The notes below the pieces were generated by a model. The model worked only from the letters and a program-made list of their open reading frames with translations, ran no database searches and was not told the DNA's origin. From the NCBI GenBank assembly GCA_963813355.1, contig CAWEYS010000018.1, forward strand, positions 124,001 to 188,000: DNA of 64,000 nucleotides, in the 5' to 3' direction. Below are positions 36,904-45,437 of the stretch, one piece after another (the stretch's first letter is position 1; every line of letters begins with the position of its first letter). The DNA comes from DATAGF01 sp963813355 (GTDB lineage: Bacteria > Actinomycetota > Thermoleophilia > Miltoncostaeales > Miltoncostaeaceae). A program made the translations under genes and the position numbers.

Positions 36904-37694
36904 GCGGCGACCAGCTCGTCGAAGGTCACGAGCTCGAGGCCGCGCAGGCGCGCGGCGCGGCAGATCTCGGGCAGGGCGTCCGCGGTCTGCTGCCGGGGCC
37001 GCTCGGGGGCCCAGCCGTCGGCGTCGTGGAGCAGGATGATCGCCCCCGGGTCGAGCGCCCGCGCGGTGCGGCGCGCGATGGCGGCCGGCCCGGGCTCGGC
37101 GGTGTCGAAGACGCCGCAGGTCCACGCGGCCATCCGGTAGCCCGCGCGCCGCGCGCCGAGGGCCGTCGCCGGCCCGCGGAAGCCGTGGGGCGCCCGGAAG
37201 ACGCGCGACATCGCGCCGGCGCCGGCCGCGTCCTCGGCCGCCCGCTCGGCCCGGCGGAGCTGGTCCTCGACGTGGCCGGCGCCGCGGAAGATCAGCACGC
37301 CGTGGTCGTAGCCGTGGCTGGCGAGCTGGTGGCCGTCGGCGACGATGCGGCGCACGAGCTCGGGGTGGCGCTCGGCCTGGCGGCCGAGGACGAAGAAGGT
37401 GGCCCGGGCGCCCGCCTCGGCGAGCGCGTCGAGCACGGCCGGCGTCGTGGGGCCGGGCCCGTCGTCGAAGGTGAGGGCCGCGCGGGGCCGGTCGCGCGGA
37501 CCGCGGGTGATTGCCCGCCCGAAGGCCGGGCTGCCGGGCACGAAGGCCGCCGTCCCGGCGACCGCGGCGCCGGCGACCGCGGCGAGCGCCGCGGCCGGGC
37601 GCCGGCGCGCGAGGCCCGCGGCGGCGGCGGCCACGCCGACGCCCACCCACACGGCTCGATGCACGGCCTGGCCCTTTCCCATCGGCGGCGTCAT
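36900..37694 (-). CDS. Polysaccharide deacetylase (NodB family)
   Basis: A 264-residue enzyme, membrane-anchored by its N-terminal hydrophobic stretch. All NodB motifs are there: LTFDDGPGP (catalytic base and metal Asp), LASHGYDHG (metal His pair), FRAPHGFRG and the C-terminal IILLHDADGW (catalytic His). Removes acetyl from N-acetylated glycans such as peptidoglycan or a surface polymer. ATG 37694 or 37682. Coupled to the flippase-like gene by GTGA. Confidence 0.9.
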   Translation of the reverse strand: MTPPMGKGQAVHRAVWVGVGVAAAAAGLARRRPAAALAAVAGAAVAGTAAFVPGSPAFGRAITRGPRDRPRAALTFDDGPGPTTPAVLDALAEAGARATFFVLGRQAERHPELVRRIVADGHQLASHGYDHGVLIFRGAGHVEDQLRRAERAAEDAAGAGAMSRVFRAPHGFRGPATALGARRAGYRMAAWTCGVFDTAEPGPAAIARRTARALDPGAIILLHDADGWAPERPRQQTADALPEICRAARLRGLELVTFDELVAA

Positions 37695-37787
37695 GGTGAG
37701 GGGTGCCCCCGCTCAGGTCGCCGGGACTACGGCCGATGCTATCAATGGCCGTCGCGGCGGCCGGCGCGGGCCCATGCCCGCACCGGG

Positions 37788-37814
37788 TTGGCACACTCGG
37801 CATGAGAGTGCCAG
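37788..37814. promoter_or_regulatory. CIRCE-like inverted repeat (HrcA operator candidate)
   Basis: TTGGCACAC, nine spacer bases, then GAGTGCCAG. The 9-9-9 geometry and arm sequence match the actinobacterial CIRCE operator (xTGGCACTC-N9-GAGTGCCAx) with one mismatch in the left arm. It lies 20 bases upstream of a TATACT -10 for fmdB. Confidence 0.6.
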
Positions 37815-37833
37815 GTCAGCCGCGGAGCGGCGC

Positions 37834-37839
37834 TATACT
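37834..37839 (+). promoter_or_regulatory. -10 hexamer TATACT of the fmdB promoter
   Basis: Strong AT-rich hexamer in a GC-rich leader, 41 bases before GTG 37881. No convincing -35; the CIRCE-like repeat occupies the region just upstream. Confidence 0.5.
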
Positions 37840-37880
37840 CCTGCGCGGCGTACCACGCTGCGTCCGAGCGAGGTGGATTC

Positions 37881-38216
37881 GTGCCGATCTATGAGTATCG
37901 CTGCAACGACTGCGGGCACCAGTTCGAGGTGTCCCAGCGCATGTCCGACGACCCGCTCACCGAGTGCGAGGTGTGCGGCGGCCAGGTGAGCAAGATGCTC
38001 TTCGCGCCCGCCATCCACTTCAAGGGCACGGGCTTCCACAACACCGACTACGGCAGCAAGCGCCGCGGCGCCGGCGACGACTCGGGCGGCTCGGGCTCCG
38101 GTGACGGCGGGTCGAGCAACGGGTCCTCGGGCGGGGATGGGAAGGCGGCCGAGAAGCCCGCGACGGCGAGTACGGGCTCTTCGGGCGGCAAGACGGTGGG
38201 GCTGGACAAGGTCTGA
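37881..38216 (+). CDS. FmdB-family zinc ribbon protein
   Basis: A 111-residue protein. The first 55 residues are the FmdB zinc ribbon: MPIYEYRCNDCGHQFE, two CxxC pairs (CNDC, CEVC) and the MLFAPAIHFKGTGFHNTDYG motif. The rest is a Gly/Ser-rich disordered tail. FmdB proteins are described as putative regulators; the true role is unknown. GTG 37881 follows GAGGTGG. A CIRCE-like repeat upstream suggests heat-shock control. trkH follows six bases later. Confidence 0.9.
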   Translation: MPIYEYRCNDCGHQFEVSQRMSDDPLTECEVCGGQVSKMLFAPAIHFKGTGFHNTDYGSKRRGAGDDSGGSGSGDGGSSNGSSGGDGKAAEKPATASTGSSGGKTVGLDKV

Positions 38217-38221
38217 GCGCG

Positions 38222-39586
38222 TTGGCGCGCGGGTTCCTCCGGAGGCCCGCGCGGCCGTTCTCCCTCCGGCCCGCGCAGGTCATCGTCGGCGGCTTCGCGG
38301 CGGCGATCGCCATCGGGACCGCCCTCCTCAGCCTCGGCCCGGCCACCGCCGCGGCGGGCTCCGCGCCCTTCACGACGGCCGCCTTCACGTCCGTGTCGGC
38401 CGTCACGGTCACCGGCCTGGCCTCGGTCAACACGGCCACCTACTGGAGCCCGTTCGGCCAGGCGGTGATCCTCGGCCTGGTGCAGCTCGGCGGGCTCGGC
38501 ATCGTCACGAGCGCCTCGCTGCTGATCCTCGTCGTCAGCCGCCGCGTCGGGCCTGCGGGGCCGCCTGGCGGCGCAGGCCGAGGTCCACTCGACCGGCGAC
38601 CTCGGCAGCCTGCGCCGGCTCATCGGCTTCATCGTCGCCTTCACGCTGGCCGTCGAGGCGATCACGGTCGCGGCCCTGACGCTGCGGCTCTGGCTCGGCC
38701 ACGGGCGCTCGTTCGGCCAGGCGCTCTGGCAGGGGCTCTACGGCGGGGTGGGCGCCTTCAACCAGGCGGGGTTCTCGCTCTACTCCGACAACCTCATCGG
38801 CTTCGCCGACGACGCGCTGGTGCTGGTGCCGATCGCGCTCGCGGTGATCGTGGGCGGCGTCGGCTTCCCGGTCTGGCTGGAGCTGCGGCGCCGGTTCCGC
38901 AGCCCATCGCGCTGGAGCCTGCACACCAAGCTCACGCTGGTCACGACGGGCGCCCTGCTGGTGCTCGGCTTCGTCGTCCTCACCGGGCTGGAATGGGACA
39001 ACGACGACACGCTCGGCGGCGAGAGCGTCGCCGGCAAGCTCCTCGGGGGGTTCTTCGCGGCCGTGACCGCGCGCAGCGCGGGGTTCAACACGGTCGACTA
39101 CGCCGACATGGGCACGGACTCGCTGTTCGTGACCGACCTGCTCATGTTCGTGGGCGGCGGGAGCGCCTCGCCCGCCGGCGGGATCAAGGTGACGACCTTC
39201 GCGGTCCTCTTCCTGATCGTGTGGGCCGAGCTGCGCAGCGAGCGCGAGGTGGCGGCCTTCGACCGGGCCATCCCGGCCGCGACCCTCCGCCAGGCGCTTC
39301 ACGATCGCTGCTCATCGCCCTCAACGCGGTCGTCGTGGCCACCCTGGTCCTGGTGGCGACGAACGACCTCGACCTGTCGAGCGCGCTCTTCGAGTGCGTC
39401 TCGGCCTTCTCGACCACCGGGCTCTCGACCGGGGTGACGGGCGCCCTCGACACGGTCGGCCAGGCGATACTGATGATCCTCATGTTCCTGGGGCGCGTCG
39501 GCCCGATCACGCTCGGCGTCGCGCTGGTCGTGCGGGAGCGCGAGCGCCTCTTCAGCCACCCGGAGGAAAGGCCGATCGTTGGCTAG
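38222..39586 (+). CDS. trkH: Potassium uptake protein, TrkH/KtrB family (two frame breaks)
   Basis: K+ channel-like subunit with four M1-P-M2 repeats. TTG 38222. Selectivity-loop segments are visible: VTVTGLASVNTATYW, GGVGAFNQAGFSL, VTARSAGFNTVDY and FSTTGLSTGVT. GGSASPAGGIKVTTFAVL and FLGRVGPITLGVALV are typical of the family. The frame changes near 38548 (one extra base; downstream GLRGRLAAQAEVHSTGDL) and near 39303 (two extra or one lost). The trkA gene overlaps its stop. Confidence 0.87.
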   Translation: MARGFLRRPARPFSLRPAQVIVGGFAAAIAIGTALLSLGPATAAAGSAPFTTAAFTSVSAVTVTGLASVNTATYWSPFGQAVILGLVQLGGLGIVTSASLLILVVSRRVGPAGPPGGAGRGPLDRRPRQPAPAHRLHRRLHAGRRGDHGRGPDAAALARPRALVRPGALAGALRRGGRLQPGGVLALLRQPHRLRRRRAGAGADRARGDRGRRRLPGLAGAAAPVPQPIALEPAHQAHAGHDGRPAGARLRRPHRAGMGQRRHARRRERRRQAPRGVLRGRDRAQRGVQHGRLRRHGHGLAVRDRPAHVRGRRERLARRRDQGDDLRGPLPDRVGRAAQRARGGGLRPGHPGRDPPPGASRSLLIALNAVVVATLVLVATNDLDLSSALFECVSAFSTTGLSTGVTGALDTVGQAILMILMFLGRVGPITLGVALVVRERERLFSHPEERPIVG

Positions 39587-40236
39587 CGACGACACAGACG
39601 CTCGTGATCGGGCTCGGCCGCTTCGGCCGCTCCCTCGCCACCACGCTGACCCGCCTCGGCAACGAGGTGCTCGGCGTGGACGCCTCGCCGAAGGTCGTCC
39701 AGGCGTGCGCCGTCGACCTCACCCACGTCGTCCAGGCCGACGCGACCGACGTCGAGGCCCTGCGCCAGCTCGGGGCGGCCGACTTCGGCCGCGCCGCCGT
39801 GACCATCGGGACCGACATCCAGGCGAGCATCCTGGCGACCTACGCGCTGGTCGACCTCGGCGTGCCGCGCATCTGGGCGAAGGCGGTCACCGCCGAGCAC
39901 GGCGCGATCCTCGAGCGCGTCGGAGCGCACCGGGTGATCTTCCCGGAGCTCGAGATGGGCGAGCGGGTGGCCCACACGATGGTCGGCCGCACGATCGACT
40001 ACGTCGAGCTCGACGAGGACTTCGTCCTCATCGAGACCACCACCCCCCGCGAGCTCACGGGCCAGACGCTCAAGGACGCCGGCCTGCGCAAGCGCTACGG
40101 GGTCACGGTGGTGGCCGTGAAGACGCCCGGCGACCCGTTCACCTACGCGACCCCGGAGACGGTCGTGCACCCGGGCGACCTCATGGTGGTGGCCGGCCCG
40201 CGCGAGAAGGCCGAGGCGTTCGCCGCCCTGCCCTGA
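39579..40236 (+). CDS. trkA: Potassium channel regulatory subunit, TrkA/KtrA (N-terminal frame break)
   Basis: RCK subunit that gates TrkH. LVIGLGRFGRSLATTL is the NAD-binding motif, followed by VVQADATDVEALRQLGAADF, an RCK_N domain and an RCK_C domain (TPRELTGQTLKDAGLRKRYG, VVHPGDLMVVAG). TTG 39579 overlaps the trkH stop and encodes MASD, but joins the Rossmann frame only if one base is removed near 39590-39595; deleting one A gives MASDAQTLVIGLG. Otherwise GTG 39604 starts inside the first strand. Confidence 0.87.
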
Positions 40237-40239
40237 GGG

Positions 40240-41394
40240 TCAGGCGGGGCCCATGAACTTGGCGATCTCGCGCTCGTTCTGGTCGGGGTCGGTCTGCACG
40301 ACGTAGGAGACCCCGTCGACCTCGAGGATCTCGCCGGACAGCAGGATGCGGTCGGCGGGCCGCTGGTCGAGCCGCGCCTGCAGCCAGCCCATCTTGATCA
40401 TGTCCATGGTGCCGATGTCGGTCTGCAGCGCGCGCACGACGTCGGCGCCGCGCCAGGGCGCCCGCCAGATGTTGCCCGGCGAGAGCACCTTGCCCTTCAT
40501 GGCCGCGACCACCGCCTGCTGGCGCAGGGCGCGCCCGAAGTCGCCCCCGCACGCGCCCTGGCGGGCGCGGGCGTACTCGAGCGCGCGGGCGCCGTTCAGG
40601 TCGATGCGGCCCTCCGGGAAGCTGACCGTGCGGCCGTTCTCGTAGGGGCACTCGACCAGGGCGGTCGGGTTGTTGACCGTCACGCCGCCCACGGCGTCGA
40701 CCATCTTCGGGAAGCCGTTGAACTTGATCACGACGATGTGGTGGACGGGCACGCCGGTGAGGCGCTGGACCGCCCGGATGGCGCCCGCCTGGCCGCCGAA
40801 GAAGAACGAGGCGTTGATCTTCTGGGTGCCCTGCCCGGGCAGCTCCACCCGGTAGTCGCGCGGGATCGAGAGGTACTTGATCCGCCCCTCGTCCGGGTCG
40901 GTGCGCATCAGGAGCAGGGTGTCGGCGCGGCTGCGCGTGCGGCCCTTGCGCTTGTCGACCCCGATGATGAGCGTGTTCGTGGGGGTGCCGAGCATCCCGC
41001 CGGGCGCCGGGTCGAGCGCCGCCTTGGCGCTGTCGGTGATCTTGCCGTTGGCCTCGTCAACCGCGCCGTCGATGGCCAGCCAGCCGAAGCCCGCCCAGGC
41101 GACGATCCCGAGGAACAGGAGGATGGCGATCCGCCCGATCCAGCCCCCCGGCCCGAGCCCGCGCAGCGACCACCAGTGGCGCCCCTGGCGCTGCAGCTCC
41201 CGGCGCCGGCGCCGCTCCTCCCGGCTCGGGCGCCCCGCGGGGAGGGGGCGGGGGTCGGCGACGCCGCCGCCCGGCGGCGCTCCGTCCCCGGCCTCGCGCG
41301 AGCGGAGCGCCCGCAGCTCGTCCATGCCGCCGCCGACCGCGCCCTCACGTCCACGCGCCCGGTAACGGCGATAGGGCTTCGTGGTCCGGGACAT
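40240..41394 (-). CDS. LytR-CpsA-Psr (LCP) family glycopolymer transferase
   Basis: A 384-residue protein: cytoplasmic basic N-terminus, one membrane helix (IGRIAILLFLGIVAWAGFGWL) and an extracellular LCP domain with NTLIIGVDKRKGRTRSRADT, LLLMRTDPDEGRIKYLSIPRD, QKINASFFFGG, VVIKFNGFPKMVDAVGGV and LEYARARQGACGGDFGR. LCP enzymes transfer wall polymers from lipid carriers to peptidoglycan. ATG 41394; 58 bases separate it from divergent rsmI. Confidence 0.92.
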   Translation of the reverse strand: MSRTTKPYRRYRARGREGAVGGGMDELRALRSREAGDGAPPGGGVADPRPLPAGRPSREERRRRRELQRQGRHWWSLRGLGPGGWIGRIAILLFLGIVAWAGFGWLAIDGAVDEANGKITDSAKAALDPAPGGMLGTPTNTLIIGVDKRKGRTRSRADTLLLMRTDPDEGRIKYLSIPRDYRVELPGQGTQKINASFFFGGQAGAIRAVQRLTGVPVHHIVVIKFNGFPKMVDAVGGVTVNNPTALVECPYENGRTVSFPEGRIDLNGARALEYARARQGACGGDFGRALRQQAVVAAMKGKVLSPGNIWRAPWRGADVVRALQTDIGTMDMIKMGWLQARLDQRPADRILLSGEILEVDGVSYVVQTDPDQNEREIAKFMGPA

Positions 41395-41452
41395 CGGCGG
41401 GCAATGGTAGCGTCAGCCGCGGCGACCTCCGTTAGCGGCAGGCAAGGACGCA

Positions 41453-42316
41453 ATGGCGGGCCAGGGCTCCCTCGTGGTGGTGGGAACGCCGATCGGCAAC
41501 CTGGCCGATCTGTCGCCGCGCGCCGCGGAGGCCCTCCGCGGGGCCGACGCGGTCGCGTGCGAGGACACGCGCCGCACGGCCCCGCTGCTGCGCCACGCCG
41601 GCGCGGATGCGCCGATGGTGGCCGTCCACCAGCACAACGAGGCCGCCCGCGCCGCCGACCTGGTGGCGCGCATGCGCGCCGGCGCGCGGGTCGCGCTGGT
41701 CTCGGACGCGGGCATGCCCCTGGTCAGCGATCCCGGCGCCCGGCTGGTGCGCGCCGCGCTCGACGCCGACCTGCCGGTCGAGGTCGTCCCCGGTCCCAGC
41801 GCGGTGACCGCCGCCCTGGCCGCGTCGGGGCTGGCGGGCGAGGGCGGCTTCGTCTTCCTCGGCTTCGCGCCGCGGCGCGCGGCCGAGCGGCGGCGGCTGG
41901 TCGAGCGCCTGGCCGGGCTGGAGGTCCCGGCCGTCGCGTTCGAGAGCCCGCGCAGGCTCCCCGGCCTGCTCGCCGAGATCGCCGGCGCGCTGCCCGACCG
42001 CCCCGTGGCCGTCTGCCGCGAGCTCACCAAGCTCCACGAGGAGGTCGTCCGCGGGACGGCGGCCGAGGTCGCCCGCCGGCTCGCCGAGCCCCCGCGGGGC
42101 GAGGTCACCGTGGTCGTGGGCGCCGCCCCCGCGGCGGCCGCGCCCGACGAGGCCCGGCTGCAGGAGGTCCTGGCGGTCCTGCGCGAGGCCGGCCTCGGCC
42201 CGGCCCGGGCGGCCGAGGTGGCCGCCGCGCTGGGGGCGGCCCCGCGCAACCGCGCCTACCGGGAGGCCCTCGCGGGGCGGGACGGGGCGGAGGGCGGCCC
42301 GGACGAACCCCATTAG
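41453..42316 (+). CDS. rsmI: 16S rRNA 2'-O-ribose C1402 methyltransferase
   Basis: A 287-residue tetrapyrrole-methylase-fold enzyme. LVVVGTPIGNLADLSPRA, ACEDTRRTAPLL, VSDAGMPLVSDPG (SAM), VEVVPGPSAVTAALAASGL and FESPRRLPGLLAEI are RsmI signatures. It methylates C1402 in the ribosomal P-site region with RsmH. ATG 41453. Its stop TAG lies inside the TAGACT likely to serve metG as -10. Confidence 0.95.
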   Translation: MAGQGSLVVVGTPIGNLADLSPRAAEALRGADAVACEDTRRTAPLLRHAGADAPMVAVHQHNEAARAADLVARMRAGARVALVSDAGMPLVSDPGARLVRAALDADLPVEVVPGPSAVTAALAASGLAGEGGFVFLGFAPRRAAERRRLVERLAGLEVPAVAFESPRRLPGLLAEIAGALPDRPVAVCRELTKLHEEVVRGTAAEVARRLAEPPRGEVTVVVGAAPAAAAPDEARLQEVLAVLREAGLGPARAAEVAAALGAAPRNRAYREALAGRDGAEGGPDEPH

Positions 42317-42319
42317 ACT
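42314..42319 (+). promoter_or_regulatory. -10 element for a leaderless metG transcript
   Basis: TAGACT ends seven bases before GTG 42327 and there is no ribosome binding site. Same spacing class as moaD (TACACT) and the gene at 50782. Confidence 0.45.
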
Positions 42320-42326
42320 GGGGTTC

Positions 42327-43856
42327 GTGGCCCAGCGCTTCTACCTCACCACGCCGATCTACTACGTCAACGCGGAGCCGCACATCGGCCACGCGTACAC
42401 GACGATCATGTCCGACATCATCGTGCGGCATCACCGCCAGCGCGGCGAGGACGTCTTCTTCCTCACGGGCACCGACGAGCACAGCTCCAACGTGGTGCGG
42501 CTGGCCGCCGAGGCGGGCCGAACGCCGCGCGAGCACGCCGACCTCAACGCCGAGCGCTTCCGCGCCCTCGGCGGCGTCGTCGAGGCGACGACGGACTTCT
42601 TCATCCGCACGTCCGACGCCGAGCACGTCGCGGCTGTCGGGCGCGTGATGGAGCGCCTGAGGGAGTCCGGGGACGTCTACCGGGGCACGTACGCGGGCTG
42701 GTACTGCTCCTCGTGCGAGCGCTTCTACGCCGAGGACGAGCTCGACGAGGGCCGCCTGTGCCCCATCCACCGCACGCCGGTCGGGTGGCTGGAGGAGGAG
42801 AACTGGTTCTTCCGCCTGTCGGCCTACCGCGACCGCCTGCTGGCCCACTACGACGCCCACCCGGACTGGGTGCTGCCGCCCGCCCGCCGCAACGAGGCGC
42901 GGCGCATGATCGAGGACGGCCTGGAGGACCTGTCGATCTCGCGCGCGGGCGTCGAGTGGGGCGTGCCGGTGCCCTGGGATCCCGACCAGACCGTCTACGT
43001 CTGGGTCGACGCGCTCTTCAACTACTACACGGCCCTGGAGTACGCGCGGCCGGGCGAGGACCTGGTCGCCCGCTTCTGGCCCCCCGACCTGCACGTCATG
43101 GCCAAGGACATCCTCAAGTTCCACGCCGTCATCTGGCCGGCGCTCCTGATGGCCGCCGGCCTGGAGCTGCCGCGCCGGGAGATGATCCACGGGTACGTGC
43201 TCAAGGGCGGCGAGAAGATGAGCAAGACGACCGGCAACGTCGTCGATCCGTTCCCCTTCATCACCGAGTACGGCATCGACGCGCTGCGCTACTACCTCGC
43301 GCGCGAGATCCGCTTCGGCGAGGACGGGACGTTCACCGCCGAGGGCTTCGAGGCGCGCTACTCGCAGGAGCTGGCAAACGAGCTCGGCAACCTCCTCAAC
43401 CGGGTCGTCAGCATGGTCGGCCGCTACCGCGGCGGGACGGTGCCGGCCGACGCCGGTGGCGACGGCGAGATCGCGGGCGAGGTCTCCGCCGCCGTCGAGG
43501 CGACGGTCGCCGCCTACGACCGGCTCGACATCTCGCGGGCCATCGAGGACGACTGGCGCCTGGTGCAGCGGCTCAACCGGCTGGTCGAGCAGCGCGCGCC
43601 GTGGACGCTGGCCAAGGACCCGGCCCGCGCCGCCGAGCTCGACCAGACGCTCTTCAGCCTCGCCGAGGGCCTGCGCGCCGTCGCGATCCTGCTGTGGCCG
43701 GTCATCCCCGGGTCGTCCGAGCGCATCCTCGCCGCCCTCGGCCAGGACCCGTCGGAGACCGCGCTCGAGCGCGCCGCCTGGGGCGCCGGGCGCCCGGGCG
43801 CCCAGGTGCGGCCCGAGGGCCCGCTCTTCCCCCGCGTCGAGGAGAAGGTCGCGTAG
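42327..43856 (+). CDS. metG: Methionyl-tRNA synthetase
   Basis: A 509-residue class I synthetase. HIGH-type motif HIGHAYTT, YTTPIYYVN-type start (FYLTTPIYYVNAEP), GTDEHSSNV, CSSCERFYAEDEL, WVDALFNYYTAL and KMSKTTGN are present. It charges tRNA-Met. The C-terminal anticodon domain is present and there is no EMAP-like extension. GTG 42327. Its last codons overlap the tatD frame. Confidence 0.96.
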   Translation: MAQRFYLTTPIYYVNAEPHIGHAYTTIMSDIIVRHHRQRGEDVFFLTGTDEHSSNVVRLAAEAGRTPREHADLNAERFRALGGVVEATTDFFIRTSDAEHVAAVGRVMERLRESGDVYRGTYAGWYCSSCERFYAEDELDEGRLCPIHRTPVGWLEEENWFFRLSAYRDRLLAHYDAHPDWVLPPARRNEARRMIEDGLEDLSISRAGVEWGVPVPWDPDQTVYVWVDALFNYYTALEYARPGEDLVARFWPPDLHVMAKDILKFHAVIWPALLMAAGLELPRREMIHGYVLKGGEKMSKTTGNVVDPFPFITEYGIDALRYYLAREIRFGEDGTFTAEGFEARYSQELANELGNLLNRVVSMVGRYRGGTVPADAGGDGEIAGEVSAAVEATVAAYDRLDISRAIEDDWRLVQRLNRLVEQRAPWTLAKDPARAAELDQTLFSLAEGLRAVAILLWPVIPGSSERILAALGQDPSETALERAAWGAGRPGAQVRPEGPLFPRVEEKVA

Positions 43857-44602
43857 TCGACACCCACGCCCACCTCGACTCCTGCGACGCCCCGCCCGCG
43901 GAGCTGGTGTCGGAGGCCGCGGCGGCCGGGGTCGAGCGCATCGTGACCATCGGCGTGGGGCGCGAGTCGTCCGAGCGGGCCGTCGCGCTCTGCGAGGCCC
44001 ACCCCGAGGTGCGCGCCGCCGTCGGCGTGCACCCCCACGACGCCGACGGCTTCACGCCGGCCGACGAGGCCTGGATCCGCGAGCTCGCGGCGCACCCCGC
44101 CGTCGTCGCGATCGGCGAGTGCGGGCTCGACTTCCACCGCAACCACTCCCGCCCCGAGGCCCAGCGGCGCGCGTTCTCCGCCCAGATCGCGCTGGCCCGC
44201 GAGACCGGCCTGCCGCTCGTGATCCACACCCGCGACGCCGCCGAGGAGACCCTCGCGATCCTGGCCGACGAGGCCGCCGGCCACCCCGTCGTGATGCACT
44301 GCTTCTCCATGCCCGAGCGCCTCGACGAGGTCGCCGAGCGCGGGTACCTGGTCAGCATCGCCGGCCAGGTGACCTACTCGAGCGCCGCCGACCTCCGCCG
44401 GGCCGCCGCCGCGGTGCCCGACGACCTGCTGCTGCTCGAGACCGACAGCCCCTACCTCGCGCCGGTGCCGCGGCGCGGCCGCCCCAACCGCCCGGCCAAC
44501 GTGGCCCACACCCTCCGCGCCGTCGCGGGCCTGCGCGGCGTCTCCGAGGAGGCCCTCGACGGGCTCACCACCCGCAACGCCGCCCGCGTCTTCGCCTGGT
44601 GA
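43853..44602 (+). CDS. tatD: TatD-family deoxyribonuclease/hydrolase, no canonical start codon
   Basis: About 249 residues of a TIM-barrel metal hydrolase: VDTHAHLDSC (metal HxH), AAVGVHPHDAD, VAIGECGLDFHRNHS (Glu), LVIHTRDAAEE, VVMHCFSM and LLLETDSPYLAPVP. The conserved N-terminus begins at GTA-GTC 43853-43858 and no ATG, GTG or TTG exists upstream in frame before the family start, so either GTC/GTA is read as start or one base is wrong (GTA for GTG). It overlaps the metG stop. Acts in DNA repair or RNA/DNA quality control; substrate debated. Confidence 0.88.
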   Translation, partial: VVDTHAHLDSCDAPPAELVSEAAAAGVERIVTIGVGRESSERAVALCEAHPEVRAAVGVHPHDADGFTPADEAWIRELAAHPAVVAIGECGLDFHRNHSRPEAQRRAFSAQIALARETGLPLVIHTRDAAEETLAILADEAAGHPVVMHCFSMPERLDEVAERGYLVSIAGQVTYSSAADLRRAAAAVPDDLLLLETDSPYLAPVPRRGRPNRPANVAHTLRAVAGLRGVSEEALDGLTTRNAARVFAW

Positions 44603-44639
44603 CCCCGGCGCGCCGGGCGGCGGCGACCGGGTGGGCGCC

Positions 44640-45437
44640 ATGCGCCTGCTGGCCGCCCACGGCCTGCGCCCCGACACCGACCTGGGCCAGCACTTCCTCC
44701 TCGACGAGAACCTCGCCGACCTCGCGGTGCGCGAGGCCGCCGTCGGGCCGGGCGACGTGGCCCTCGAGATCGGCGCCGGCCTGGGGGTGCTGACGGCCGC
44801 CCTCGCCCGGGCGGCGCGCGTCGTGCACGCGGTGGAGATCGACCGGCGGCTGGAGCCGGCGCTCACCGAGGTCGTTGCTCGCTCACGCAACGTCATCGTC
44901 CACTGGGGCGACGCGATGAGGATGCCGCTCGAGGATCTCGACCCCCCGCCGACGGCATTCGTCTCGAACCTGCCGTACGCGATCGCGACGCCCGCGGTGG
45001 TCGAGGGCCTCTGGCGGCTGCCGGCCGTGGCGCGCTGGTGCGTGATGGCCCAGCGCGAGGTGGTCGACCGCTGGCTGGCGCCACCCGGGAGCCGCCTGTA
45101 CGGGGCGCCGTCGGTGCTCCTGCAGCTCACCGCGGAGGCGACCTTCCGCAGGGCCGTCGGCCGCGAGGTCTTCGCGCCGCGCCCGCGCGTCGACTCCGCG
45201 CTGGTGGCGCTGCGCCGGGTCGCTCCCGGGCCCGCTCCGGCGGTCCGGGCCCTGGTGAGGGCCGCCTTCGCGTCGCGGCGCAAGACGCTCGTCAACTCGC
45301 TGGCCGCCGCCGGCGCCGACAAGGCCGCCACCGCAGCGGCCCTCACCGCCCTGGGCCAGTCGCCCTCGGCGCGCCCCGAGCAGATCCCCCCGGCCGCGTT
45401 CGCGGCCCTCGCGGAGGCGCTGAGCTGGCCGGCGTGA
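44640..45437 (+). CDS. rsmA: 16S rRNA A1518/A1519 N6-dimethyltransferase
   Basis: A 265-residue KsgA. Motifs: LGQHFLLDENLADL, VALEIGAGLGVLTAALA (SAM motif I), HAVEIDRRLEPAL, WGDAM, FVSNLPYAIATP (NLPY catalytic motif) and FRRAVGREVFAPRPRVDSAL. ATG 44640, with GTG 44631 in frame. One copy of the 24-base palindrome encodes VVARSRNV between motifs (44871-44894). The stop overlaps the ispE start (GTGA). Confidence 0.95.
   Translation: MRLLAAHGLRPDTDLGQHFLLDENLADLAVREAAVGPGDVALEIGAGLGVLTAALARAARVVHAVEIDRRLEPALTEVVARSRNVIVHWGDAMRMPLEDLDPPPTAFVSNLPYAIATPAVVEGLWRLPAVARWCVMAQREVVDRWLAPPGSRLYGAPSVLLQLTAEATFRRAVGREVFAPRPRVDSALVALRRVAPGPAPAVRALVRAAFASRRKTLVNSLAAAGADKAATAAALTALGQSPSARPEQIPPAAFAALAEALSWPA
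44871..44894 (+). repeat. 24-base palindrome copy inside rsmA
   Basis: Left arm GTCGTTGC, loop TCGCTCAC, right arm GCAACGTC; seven of eight arm positions pair. It encodes VVARSRNV in the rsmA frame. Confidence 0.6.
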
